DNA of 64,000 nt from Nitrospira sp. (GTDB lineage: Bacteria > Nitrospirota > Nitrospiria > Nitrospirales > Nitrospiraceae): assembly GCA_024760525.1 (NCBI GenBank), contig CP060499.1:806001-870000 (forward strand), in the 5' to 3' direction. Position numbers and translations under genes: made by a program. The notes under the pieces are model-generated. The model was not told where the DNA came from. It ran no database searches and worked only from the letters and a program-made list of their open reading frames with translations. Below, one piece after another: positions 25,629-33,292 of the stretch. Numbering within the stretch: position 1 is the stretch's first letter; every line of letters starts with the position of its first letter.

Positions 25629-25949
25629 ATGGATCTCCGTCGCCAGCAGCGGTTTCCGGTCTGTCTTCATAGTATTCTTTCAGGCCCTCGTCGAGAAGAA
25701 TGGGTCGGCACAGTGATGAATCTTTCAAAAGGCGGCTGCCTCATTGAGGTCGACGGGCAGGTTTATTCGGGTATGCAGGTCTCACTCCGACTCGACGTTC
25801 CCGGAGACACGACGCCGATCCTCGTCGCGCGAGCGGCGGTGCGGTGGAACCGAGGACGGGGGGTCGGCTTGGGTTTCATCACCGTAGATCAACCTCATCA
25901 AGAGCGATTGAATCAGCTGCTTGAACGGCTAAGACAGGAGCTTCAATGA
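25629..25949 (+). CDS. PilZ domain protein
   Basis: A 106-residue single-domain protein from ATG 25629 with AAGGAG at spacing about 7. PilZ domains bind cyclic di-GMP; the two binding motifs are visible as RRQQR (residues 4-8, RxxxR) and NLSKGG (residues 31-36, the D/NxSxxG type). The beta-barrel continues through VARAAVRWNRGRGVGLGF, followed by a C-terminal helix rich in Q, E, R and L. It is probably a stand-alone c-di-GMP effector; the partner is unknown. Confidence 0.88.
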   Translation: MDLRRQQRFPVCLHSILSGPRREEWVGTVMNLSKGGCLIEVDGQVYSGMQVSLRLDVPGDTTPILVARAAVRWNRGRGVGLGFITVDQPHQERLNQLLERLRQELQ

Positions 25950-26340
25950 CTCGCTATTCCGTTGATGAACGCTTACGACCGCGTTTGTGGAATGCCATTT
26001 GGCTCTAGTTACCCTAGATCTTTTTTCCAGCCAGTGGAGCCTTCTTTCTTGCCCCAAGTCCTTGACAGATACGAAACCACGCTCCTAATGCAGAGAACCG
26101 CAATCCCCAGAAAAATCTTGATCCTGTGGATAGCGATCCGAACGATTCTATTGAGCACGACTACGTAGGCGTGGTGCTTCGACGGAGGGAAGAGATTGCT
26201 AGGAAATGCGTGAAAGCATTCAGAAATATGCTGCTGAATACTATTAGTTGTGGTTCGATAGAGATGATGCAGACGCCTAAAAAATAGGCAGTTTGATAAA
26301 TAAACGCGTCAATCGTGCCATCTTTTCCCCGGAAGATGAC

Positions 26341-26361
26341 TTGTTCACAAGGTTATCCACA
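26341..26361 (+). promoter_or_regulatory. DnaA-box-like pair
   Basis: TTATCCACA at 26353-26361 is an exact match to the DnaA box TTATNCACA. TTGTTCACA at 26341-26349, three bases upstream and in the same orientation, differs from it at two positions. No dnaA, dnaN or gyr gene is near. Confidence 0.45.
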
Positions 26362-26409
26362 GAAGGTGGGGAGTAAATTTTGAGGTGTTAATATCGCAGA
26401 CTCACGAAA

Positions 26410-26434
26410 CCCCTATTAGGAGGATAACTAGGGG
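26410..26434 (-). terminator. Weak hairpin downstream of the redoxin gene
   Basis: CCCCTA (26410-26415) and TAGGGG (26429-26434) can pair around a 13-base loop. Read on the minus strand it lies 40 bases past the redoxin stop and is followed by TTTCG, a weak terminator at best. Confidence 0.35.
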
Positions 26435-26474
26435 CAGTGTACAACTATAAGACAATTGCTGAGGAGGTTTCTGG

Positions 26475-27050
26475 TCAGGCGTATGAGGGCGCGTTGCCGT
26501 GCTTCCATTTGATGCTGCAGCCGATACTGGCCCGTTGCGCGCCATCGACCGGTTTGCCTGCCAGAACTGCCTCGATCGCGTTTCGTAAGTCGCGTCCTGT
26601 GACAGGTCGGTTGTTTCCAGGACGGCTGTCGTCGAGTTGGCCGCGATATACCAACCTTCGGTCATGATTGAAGAGATAGAAGTCCGGCGTGCAGGCGGCT
26701 TGATAGGCTTTTGCGACCTCTTGAGTCTCGTCATGGCAGAATGGAAATGTAAGGTTCAACCGTTGGGCCATTTCTTTGAGTTTTGCCGGTGCATCATCGG
26801 GATATCCGACTGCGTCGTTGCTGCTGATGGCCAGAATGCCCAAGCCTGTCTCCAGATAGTCTCGCCCAATCCTTGCGATTTCCTGCTCGATATGCACCAC
26901 GTATGGACAATGTCTGCAGATAAACATGATCAGGAGCGCGGTCCTCTCGGCAAATGTGTCGAGCGAATAGAGCTGTCCCTTCACCACATCATGTAGGGAA
27001 AACGGTGGCGCAACTGTTCCCAAGGGGAGCATGACGGATGGTATTGCCAC
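26475..27050 (-). CDS. Thioredoxin-fold redoxin (AhpC/TSA-like)
   Basis: A 191-residue protein. GTG 27050 is preceded by GGAAGGA at spacing 8; an in-frame TTG at 27068 lacks a ribosome site. The fold markers are GTVAPPFSLHDVVKG, the active site CRHCPYVVHIEQE (a CxxC inside the family pattern ICxHCPYV), ISSNDAVGYPDDAP and TPDFYLFNHDRRLVYRGQLD with the cis-proline. This is the cytoplasmic thioredoxin-family type often annotated as a putative peroxiredoxin or thiol oxidoreductase. It is a single-gene unit, convergent with the PilZ gene. Confidence 0.87.
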   Translation of the reverse strand: MAIPSVMLPLGTVAPPFSLHDVVKGQLYSLDTFAERTALLIMFICRHCPYVVHIEQEIARIGRDYLETGLGILAISSNDAVGYPDDAPAKLKEMAQRLNLTFPFCHDETQEVAKAYQAACTPDFYLFNHDRRLVYRGQLDDSRPGNNRPVTGRDLRNAIEAVLAGKPVDGAQRASIGCSIKWKHGNAPSYA

Positions 27051-27243
27051 GATGGTCGTCCTTCCCAAAAGTTGTAGAGGAGAAGATGCCGCATTGTCTG
27101 TAATAGCGTCAAGTGCCCAGCGACTGGAAGGTTTCTTGCGCCATGGATGACGTGGAGGATAAGCTTCCTATGGTCGGCTAAGTACGGCGGGCGAGGAGAG
27201 GATGGTTGTGGGTAGACAGACGAGAAAAGAAGGGGGGTACCGC

Positions 27244-27969
27244 ATGGTCGTTATAGGGCTACTGGTACTGCTTGGATTTCCGGTTGTGGTGCAGGCCTAT
27301 TATGATGAACCGAAGCCGGAGATACCATCCTTGACGGTCAGTGAAACCGGGATGCTGGCACTTGCTCCGGATACAGCGTTCGTCACGTTCGGCCTGGAGA
27401 CTCCAGGTAAATCGCTTGCCGAGGCCCAACGCCGGAACGCCGCCGTCATGAGCAAAGTCATGGACCAGTTGCGGGGTTTGCAGATCGAGAAGGAGCGGAT
27501 TCAAACCTCGTCATTTACGGTCACACCACAGTATCGACCGCCGTCCACCCGTCCTGCCCCAGCGCCCCCTGCTATCCCGGAAATTGTCGGCTACATCGTC
27601 AGCAACATGGTGACGGTGGAAATCCGAGTCCTCGACAAAGCCGGTACGATCATCGAGGAAGTCTTGAAGGCCGGCGCAAACAGCTTTCAGGGGTTACATT
27701 GGGGATTGCATGACGAACAACCGGCACGGCTCAGCGCATTGAAACAGGCGGCTGCCAAGGCGCGTGAAAAAGCAGCAGTCCTGAGCGAGGCGTTACAACT
27801 GAAACTCGTACGGGTCTTGTCGGTGAGCGAGGGTGGCCATGTCGTCAGGCCTGCGGCTCACGTGGCACGCATGGCTCTCGAAACTCACGCAGGTAATGTG
27901 CCGATCTCGGCAGGCGAACTGAAGGTCGAGGCGTCGGTGACGCTGGTCTACGAAATCGCTCCGAACTGA
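27244..27969 (+). CDS. SIMPL (DUF541) domain exported protein
   Basis: A 241-residue protein. ATG 27244 has AAGGGGGG six bases upstream and yields a clean signal peptide (VVIGLLVLLGFPVVVQAYY); the longer frame from 27202 would place charged residues before it. The SIMPL pattern is complete: LTVSETGMLALAPDTAFVTF, IQTSSFTVTPQYRPP, GYIVSNMVTVEIR and the helix AAAKAREKAAVLSEALQLKL. It is a periplasmic or outer-membrane-associated protein of unclear function, linked to oxidative stress in some bacteria. It ends 18 bases from the convergent WD40 gene. Confidence 0.87.
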   Translation: MVVIGLLVLLGFPVVVQAYYDEPKPEIPSLTVSETGMLALAPDTAFVTFGLETPGKSLAEAQRRNAAVMSKVMDQLRGLQIEKERIQTSSFTVTPQYRPPSTRPAPAPPAIPEIVGYIVSNMVTVEIRVLDKAGTIIEEVLKAGANSFQGLHWGLHDEQPARLSALKQAAAKAREKAAVLSEALQLKLVRVLSVSEGGHVVRPAAHVARMALETHAGNVPISAGELKVEASVTLVYEIAPN

Positions 27970-27987
27970 GCACGGCGACGGGGATCT

Positions 27988-29082
27988 TTATTCCGCCGCC
28001 GCCGGTCCCCCTTCCCACAGCTTCACCGTGCGGTCCCATGAGCCGGTGGCGAGGCGTTTGCCGTCGGGGGAAAAAGCCAGACCCCGGACTCCACCGCTGT
28101 GGCCTTTCACGGTGCGGAAATTCCGGCCGGTGGCCAAATCCCAAAACTTGATCGTCTGATCGTCGCTGGCGCTCACCAAGACTTTTCCATCCGGCGACAC
28201 CGCGAGATTCCGGACCCAGCCTTTGTGGCCGGTGAGGGATTTTTTCTCGACCACGTTCGGCATCTCGAACAGCTTGATGGTGGTGTCTCGGCTGCCGGTG
28301 ATCAAAAGTTTTGCGTCCGGGGTAAAGATCATGGCACCGATCCAGTAGTCCATCGGCTTTTGGAATCCGCCGTCGTCCTCGACAAAGTAACCGCGGGTCT
28401 CGGTGGAATCTAACTCGTCTCTCCGCCAATGGGCGTTATGGAGAATCTTTTCCTCGCCGCTCGGGAGCACTTCCCACACCTTGATCTTCCCGATATCGGT
28501 TCCGCTGGCGAGATGAATGCCGTCCGGTGAAAACGCCACGCAGACCGACCAGTGGTGGTCGTACTCATCCTTCCCGAGCAATGTCATCAGCTCGGTGCCG
28601 GTGGTCACTTCCCAAATCTTGATGTCTTTGTTATGGCTCCCGCGCGCGAGCATGAGGCCGTCCGGCGAGAGTGAGAGGCTGCAGACATTATGATCGTAAC
28701 GTGTGAACAGCAGCTTGGTCGGCTCGCCGGTCTTGCCGTTCCATAACCGGATGGTACGGTCTTCACTACCGGTGGCGAGGAGCTGCCCGTCCGGGGTAAA
28801 GACGATGGCGCGAATGTCGTGGGTGTGGCCCCGAAGGGATCGCAGCAGCCGGCCGGTTTCGATATCCCACATGCGCACGAGGCGTTCGGCGCCGCCGCTG
28901 GCGAGTGTTGATCCATCGGGTGAAAAGGCGACGGCCCAGACTCCATGCGAATGGCCGCGGAACGTTTTCACTTCCCGGCAATCGGTCGTCCAGTATTCGA
29001 CGAAATCGACGGCAGGCACTGATGCGGCCGCCGTCTCAGAGGAAGCGTTCACAAGCGAAGAGGTCATCGTCGGCTCCAACAT
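27988..29082 (-). CDS. Seven-bladed WD40 repeat protein
   Basis: A 364-residue protein with seven WD40 repeats from about residue 37, enough for one closed beta-propeller. Typical repeat units are GHSHGVWAVAFSPDGSTLAS, SEDRTIRLWNGKTG, and in the last blade SWDRTVKLWEGG. Blade four to five has a 30-residue insertion (ILHNAHWRRDELDSTETRGY region). No signal peptide is evident, so a cytoplasmic scaffold is likely. Start is uncertain: ATG 29082 and ATG 29067 are in frame, neither with a good ribosome site. It is transcribed divergently from the NXR-type island from a shared promoter region. Confidence 0.88.
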   Translation of the reverse strand: MLEPTMTSSLVNASSETAAASVPAVDFVEYWTTDCREVKTFRGHSHGVWAVAFSPDGSTLASGGAERLVRMWDIETGRLLRSLRGHTHDIRAIVFTPDGQLLATGSEDRTIRLWNGKTGEPTKLLFTRYDHNVCSLSLSPDGLMLARGSHNKDIKIWEVTTGTELMTLLGKDEYDHHWSVCVAFSPDGIHLASGTDIGKIKVWEVLPSGEEKILHNAHWRRDELDSTETRGYFVEDDGGFQKPMDYWIGAMIFTPDAKLLITGSRDTTIKLFEMPNVVEKKSLTGHKGWVRNLAVSPDGKVLVSASDDQTIKFWDLATGRNFRTVKGHSGGVRGLAFSPDGKRLATGSWDRTVKLWEGGPAAAE

Positions 29083-29113
29083 CGGCAATCTTCTTTTCTT
29101 GGCCGCCTGGTCC

Positions 29114-29143
29114 TTGATTGGCCAACAGCCCGGCCAGTATAAT
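29114..29143 (+). promoter_or_regulatory. Promoter of the accessory island (rightward)
   Basis: TTGATT (29114-29119), 18-base spacer, perfect -10 TATAAT (29138-29143). The gene at 29229 begins 86 bases further on. Confidence 0.6.
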
Positions 29144-29159
29144 TCTCTCGGTCATTTGA

Positions 29160-29189
29160 ATCGTAAGAGATGCCTCGCGGCCAAGTCAA
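29160..29189 (-). promoter_or_regulatory. Promoter of the WD40 gene (leftward)
   Basis: Minus strand: TTGACT (29189-29184), 18-base spacer, TACGAT (29165-29160). It is interlocked with the rightward promoter, so the two may compete. Confidence 0.45.
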
Positions 29190-29228
29190 GCCGACGGTGA
29201 TTCCCTCAAGCTGCTGAAGGGTTCTCCC

Positions 29229-30227
29229 ATGGAAATCAGATTCCAGCCGGCCTTACTTCAGGAAGTGATCGACTCGTTCGTTGAGAAGACGGAACGTGAG
29301 GGCGATCCTACGTACTACAAGGAGTTCCATGAGCATGCCGACCCGATTTACGAGAAGTTTATTCTCGAAGACCGGGAAGCGGAGTTCAAAAAGTTGTATC
29401 AGTATCTCTTCGGCATCTGGGGGTTTTCGGATATCGTCCGCGATTCGTTCAACGAGTATCCGCTGTTGAAGCAGAAGGTAGGGATCGTCCTCGTCAAAGG
29501 TGTGTTGAAAGAAGATCAGGAAGGCGTGGACATTCTCCGGAAGTGGGGGTCGGTCGAAAAAGACCTGGCCAAAGAGTTTGAGGAGAAAGGAATGAAAGGT
29601 GTGGGGATCAAGTTGATTCCCCGCCGATTTTACGATCCGGCGCTGACCCGCTATTGCCGCCACGAGTTGATGCACATCTCCGACATGATCGATCCGCTGT
29701 TCGGTTACGATCCGGATACCAAGATCGGACAGAACCCCGGCGAAGAGACGCTGATCTTGCAGCGCTATCGTATCCTTTGGAGTTTGAGCGTGGATAGTCG
29801 ATTGGTTGCAGCGGGCAAGGAGCCCATGCTGAGCAAGGAGGATCGATTCAAGGAATTCCGGTCCTGGTACCGAAAAATTCCACCTCCTCAATTGAAAGCG
29901 GTATTCGAGGGGCTTTGGCAGACTTCGTACTTCACGCACTCGGAGCTGATCGAAATGGCTGCCGACACACTTCGTGTGATGGATCGAGCCGTGGATGTGG
30001 AGGGCGGCGAGGTTCCGGAGACGGAAAATAAGATCATGCTCATGCCCGGGTTTCCATGCCCGTTGTGCCGGTTTCCTACGTATTCCTGGGTGGAGGATAT
30101 GCAGACGAAATTGGAGCCGTACGTGCTCGACTTTATCCGCGAGAATCACCCAGGATGGGACGTGGAATTCGGGGCCTGTGATCGCTGTGTTGAGGTGTAT
30201 AAGTTGCGCGCCGACGGGGTGATGTAA
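29229..30227 (+). CDS. HExxH-containing protein of unknown function with C-terminal CxxC pairs
   Basis: A 332-residue soluble protein without signal peptide, starting ATG 29229. H145-E146-L-M-H149 in RYCRHELMHISDMIDPLFGY fits a zinc-metalloprotease HExxH site, with E172/E173 (GEETLILQRY) as possible third ligand. Two CxxC pairs (C277/C280 in GFPCPLCRFPTY and C317/C320 in CDRCVEVY) would form a zinc knuckle at the C-terminus. I do not recognise a named family. It is the first gene of the NXR-type accessory island and has its own promoter, which suggests a maturation or quality-control role (inference). Confidence 0.75.
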   Translation: MEIRFQPALLQEVIDSFVEKTEREGDPTYYKEFHEHADPIYEKFILEDREAEFKKLYQYLFGIWGFSDIVRDSFNEYPLLKQKVGIVLVKGVLKEDQEGVDILRKWGSVEKDLAKEFEEKGMKGVGIKLIPRRFYDPALTRYCRHELMHISDMIDPLFGYDPDTKIGQNPGEETLILQRYRILWSLSVDSRLVAAGKEPMLSKEDRFKEFRSWYRKIPPPQLKAVFEGLWQTSYFTHSELIEMAADTLRVMDRAVDVEGGEVPETENKIMLMPGFPCPLCRFPTYSWVEDMQTKLEPYVLDFIRENHPGWDVEFGACDRCVEVYKLRADGVM

Positions 30228-30307
30228 CTTTCGATCGAGGTTTCAGGTTACGGGTTACGGGCTCTCAAATGCGGCTCGCAACACGAAACTCGAAACCAGG
30301 TAATCCG

Positions 30308-30910
30308 ATGGCTGCTGACCCATCATACGGCCGGCGAGATTTCTTGAAGGATTCGGTCTTTTCGACTGTCAGAGCCGCGCACGAACTTGTCAAACAGTCC
30401 GATGGCCTCCCTGCGGAGTCGGTCCCATCGCCGGTTCGTATTGATTGGCTGCGTCCCCCCGGCGCCGTGGCAGAACAGCTTTTCCTGGAGCGCTGTACGA
30501 AGTGCAATGATTGTGTCATGGCCTGCCCCCCCGGCGCGATCGTTGCCCATCCCCAAGACGGTACCCCGGTGCTGTTCGCCGATCAGTCACCCTGCCTTCT
30601 GTGCGAGGACTTTCCCTGCATCGCAGCCTGTCGAGCAGACGCGCTCTTGCCGGTCGAGGGAATCAACCACGTTCACATGGGAATCGCTGCGGTGTCACAT
30701 CGGCTCTGCACGGCCGGTCAGGGATGCCACGCGTGTGTATCAAAGTGTCCGACAGACGCCCTGGTAATGGATTTTCAATCATTGCATCTGGCCGTGGTCC
30801 AGGAGGCCTGTGTCGGGTGCGGAATGTGTGAGATGGTCTGCAAGACCGTCAACGACCATGTGGCAATCCGTGTGGTGCCATCGAGGCATCTGGCAAGGAC
30901 TGATTCATAA
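30308..30910 (+). CDS. Four-cluster ferredoxin-type protein (NapF/NapG-like)
   Basis: A 200-residue protein from ATG 30308; an in-frame start at 30269 lacks support. The N-terminus GRRDFLKDSVFS resembles a twin-arginine motif but the next residues are not hydrophobic, so export is doubtful. Four cysteine groups for [4Fe-4S] clusters are seen: CTKCNDCVMACPPG, CLLCEDFPCIAAC, CTAGQGCHACVSKCPTDA and CVGCGMCEMVC. NapF-type proteins help load iron-sulfur clusters into periplasmic molybdoenzymes before export. It lies upstream of the TorD-like chaperone, which fits a role in maturation of nitrite oxidoreductase. Confidence 0.85.
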   Translation: MAADPSYGRRDFLKDSVFSTVRAAHELVKQSDGLPAESVPSPVRIDWLRPPGAVAEQLFLERCTKCNDCVMACPPGAIVAHPQDGTPVLFADQSPCLLCEDFPCIAACRADALLPVEGINHVHMGIAAVSHRLCTAGQGCHACVSKCPTDALVMDFQSLHLAVVQEACVGCGMCEMVCKTVNDHVAIRVVPSRHLARTDS

Positions 30911-30975
30911 TGACGTCCTTTCGGCGAGATCATTCTGGAGGATATTCCAATTCACAACATCGAACCAATTCACCC

Positions 30976-31004
30976 TTGACTTCGTACGGCTCATTTCATA
31001 TACA
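30976..31004 (+). promoter_or_regulatory. Strong sigma-70 type promoter of the chaperone/nxrC-like genes
   Basis: TTGACT (30976-30981), exactly 17 bases, TATACA (30999-31004). The chaperone start is about 57 bases past the expected transcription start, behind TAGGAGACG. Confidence 0.65.
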
Positions 31005-31067
31005 TACATGGCTCTGTTGCGTCACCTTTTTCGGTCGGGCCAACAGGGCGGCTAGGAGACGATCACT

Positions 31068-32039
31068 ATGACTAGTCAACAGCCGATGCAAGAGGTATCT
31101 GCATCTGCAACCGCCACACTGTCGACCCCGTCCACCATCAAGGATTCCCCAGCTGTCGAGCGTGCGCTGAACCGCAGCAAAATCTATTTGCTGATCTCCT
31201 GGAGTCTCCTGTATCCGGAGGATGAGGAATTTCTCGATTATCTCAGGTGCGGGGAGTTTGTGGATGATGGTCGGACCGCCCTCGATGCCTTAGAGGCTGC
31301 CCTTGGTTCCGAGAGCAGCGAACGAGCCAAGGGAAAGTTGGGCTTGCTCAAGAAGCAGTTGGCGCGGGTGGAGAGCCTGATCGCTTCCGAATGTGTCAAT
31401 TGGCAGCTGAGCGATCTCCAATCGGAGCATCGCCGAGTGTTCAGCAATGTGATTACCCTCGATTGCCCTCCCTACGAAACCCTCTTTGGAAATGACCACG
31501 TGTTTGCGCAATCCCATGTGATGGGGGATATTTCAGGGTTTTACAAGGCCTTCGGAGTCGAATTGTCCAAGGATATTCATGAGCGACTGGACCACCTCAG
31601 CGTTGAATTCGAGTTCATGCACTTCCTTGCCTATAAAGAGTCATATTCGCGCTGCCACGACGTGATCGAGAAGACGCAGATTGTGGTCGATGCGCAGAAG
31701 AAGTTTGTCAAGAATCATATCGGCCGATGGGTCCCGCTGTTCTGCCGCATGCTGACGAAAAAAGCGGACTCCGGCCTCTTCAAATTGGTGGCCGATATGA
31801 CCGCCGATTGGATGGAATTTGAGACGGCGTTTTTAGGCGTCACCCCTCAACCTTATACGGAAACCGATTATCGTCCGGCGACGTTCAGCTCTCCTGAGGG
31901 CCAGACGTATGAATGTGGTGCACAAGATCAGGGGAACGAATTGACTATGTTGCTGAACGAAGTCGGAGCGCAATCGTTCATGGACGTGAAAGAAAAAGAC
32001 AAGAGTAACGAAGAAGAGGGACCTTCGGGTACCGCATAA
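31068..32039 (+). CDS. TorD/NarJ-family molybdoenzyme chaperone
   Basis: A 323-residue all-helical cytoplasmic protein, with 40 extra N-terminal and about 60 extra C-terminal residues relative to a typical 200-residue TorD. The conserved core runs from KIYLLISWSLLYPEDEEF through LDCPPYETLFGNDHVFA, GDISGFYKAFGVELS, ERLDHLSVEFEFMHFLAYKE and KKFVKNHIGRWVPLFCRML. These proteins bind the signal peptide and apo-form of molybdoenzymes and help insert the Mo cofactor. The client here is most likely the NXR alpha subunit, encoded outside the window. It is followed by an NxrC-like gene in the same unit. Confidence 0.88.
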   Translation: MTSQQPMQEVSASATATLSTPSTIKDSPAVERALNRSKIYLLISWSLLYPEDEEFLDYLRCGEFVDDGRTALDALEAALGSESSERAKGKLGLLKKQLARVESLIASECVNWQLSDLQSEHRRVFSNVITLDCPPYETLFGNDHVFAQSHVMGDISGFYKAFGVELSKDIHERLDHLSVEFEFMHFLAYKESYSRCHDVIEKTQIVVDAQKKFVKNHIGRWVPLFCRMLTKKADSGLFKLVADMTADWMEFETAFLGVTPQPYTETDYRPATFSSPEGQTYECGAQDQGNELTMLLNEVGAQSFMDVKEKDKSNEEEGPSGTA

Positions 32040-32105
32040 GCGAATCGATAGCAGCGATTTCAGTGGACGCATTGTTTACAATCATTGAGAGGAGGGAGTA
32101 GCACT

Positions 32106-33056
32106 ATGAGAGTAGCGCAGACGACCAACAAGAAATTGGTGTTTGCCATTCTTCTCTCCGCCCTCACCGTCGGATTCATGCTGACGTTGGGGCGAGTACC
32201 ACTGGCCGTCAGTCAACCGGTCACCATACCGGCTAAGACGGTCAAGGGCCCAATCCCGATGGACGGCGCTAACCCCGTGTGGGAAAGTGTTCCGGGCGTC
32301 ATTGTTCCGTTGAGCGGTCAGCTGATCACGACGCCGATGCACCCGAATATTTCGGTGAAGTCGGTATTCGTCAAAGCCATGACCAACGGCAAAGAGGTTG
32401 GGCTGCGTTTAGAGTGGGTTGATCAGACGAAGAATGACACAGCGATTGGCCCGCAGGATTTCCGGGACCAGGTCGCGGTGATGTTTCCCGTGAACACTGC
32501 CGGTGCTCCGCCGTTCCAGTGCATGGGGCAGTCTGGTGGAACAACCAATATCTGGCGCTGGAATGCCGAATGGCAGAAGGACATCGGGAAGGACAGTGCG
32601 GGAATTTGGGATGTGGACGACCAGTATCCGGGCATTTTCTGGGATTATTACTTTGAAGAGCCTGCCGGTGGTGTCACCTATCCAGATCGCATCGGCCGGA
32701 GCCTCGGGCCATTCAATTCCGGCATCTGGTCGGGAAATATCATGTCGGACCCAACGCTGCGCGTGAGTTCAGTCGAAGATCTCAACGCGAACGGCTTCAG
32801 CACTTTGACGACACAAGCTCATCAGGATGTGATCGGCAATGGTGTGTGGGAACCGTCAGGATCCGTTAAGGGCGGAGGCTATACCGGTCCGACATGGCGT
32901 GTGGTCGTCAAACGGACATTGGAAAACGGCGATGCGAACGATATCCAGTTTAAAGCCGGGGCCTCGGTGCCGATTGCTTTTGCCGTGTGGGACGGCGCCA
33001 ATATCGAGCGAAACGGCATGAAGTCGCTTTCCACTTGGTTTACGTTGAAGCTGTAG
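32106..33056 (+). CDS. NxrC-like protein (nitrite oxidoreductase putative gamma subunit, heme b type)
   Basis: A 316-residue exported protein from ATG 32106 with GAGGAGGGAG just upstream. The signal peptide ends near PLAVSQ. The domain is that of the ethylbenzene dehydrogenase gamma subunit and NxrC: GQLITTPMHPNISVKS, LRLEWVDQTKND, PFQCMGQSGGTTNIWRWNAE, VSSVEDLNANGFSTLT, RNGMKSLSTWF. The two expected heme-b ligands are kept as M140 and K306. Such subunits pass electrons between the Fe-S subunit and a cytochrome c or the membrane. It lies directly downstream of the TorD-like chaperone; nxrA and nxrB are not in the window. Confidence 0.85.
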   Translation: MRVAQTTNKKLVFAILLSALTVGFMLTLGRVPLAVSQPVTIPAKTVKGPIPMDGANPVWESVPGVIVPLSGQLITTPMHPNISVKSVFVKAMTNGKEVGLRLEWVDQTKNDTAIGPQDFRDQVAVMFPVNTAGAPPFQCMGQSGGTTNIWRWNAEWQKDIGKDSAGIWDVDDQYPGIFWDYYFEEPAGGVTYPDRIGRSLGPFNSGIWSGNIMSDPTLRVSSVEDLNANGFSTLTTQAHQDVIGNGVWEPSGSVKGGGYTGPTWRVVVKRTLENGDANDIQFKAGASVPIAFAVWDGANIERNGMKSLSTWFTLKL

Positions 33057-33292
33057 CGATGTGGGGCGGTTGGCGAGCCGCGCCAATGCCCGACATGTCA
33101 CAGAGTTGAACAGAGGCCTCGGATCAGTTTCTCGAGTAATAGGGGAGCTGGTTCGAGGCTTTTTGTTGAGTGCCATTTCCGGACTTATCTGTCGTCCGAG
33201 GTGTAGGATTGCATTTCACAAAGCGCGGAGGGTATAAGAGAACGAGCTGTCGAAGCTACTGATTTTCAAGCATAAAAGGACCAACATACGCC

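Larger units (their letters stand above)
25950..26474. other. Gene-poor interval of 525 bases
   Basis: No convincing gene is seen between the PilZ gene and the convergent redoxin gene. Short frames here lack ribosome sites and family features. The stretch is more AT-rich than its flanks and holds a pair of DnaA-box-like sites and a hairpin, listed separately, plus a promoter-like TTGACA (26064 region) with no gene in reach. Confidence 0.6.

Noticed and set aside
25962..26168. 68-codon frame after the PilZ gene
   Set aside because: No ribosome site, no helix or family pattern, and it ends in low-complexity residues.
26161..26474. Possible replication origin
   Set aside because: Only one exact DnaA box and one imperfect copy are present, with no dnaA/dnaN nearby and no 13-mer repeats; kept as a binding-site observation only.
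26437..26667. Plus-strand frame preceded by AGGAGGAT inside a hairpin loop
   Set aside because: It runs antisense into the redoxin gene and has no recognisable protein features; the AGGAGG is in the loop of a hairpin that better fits a weak terminator.
29253..30149. Minus-strand open frame of about 298 codons
   Set aside because: Antisense shadow of the HExxH protein gene; composition is typical of reversed high-GC codons and no motif is seen.
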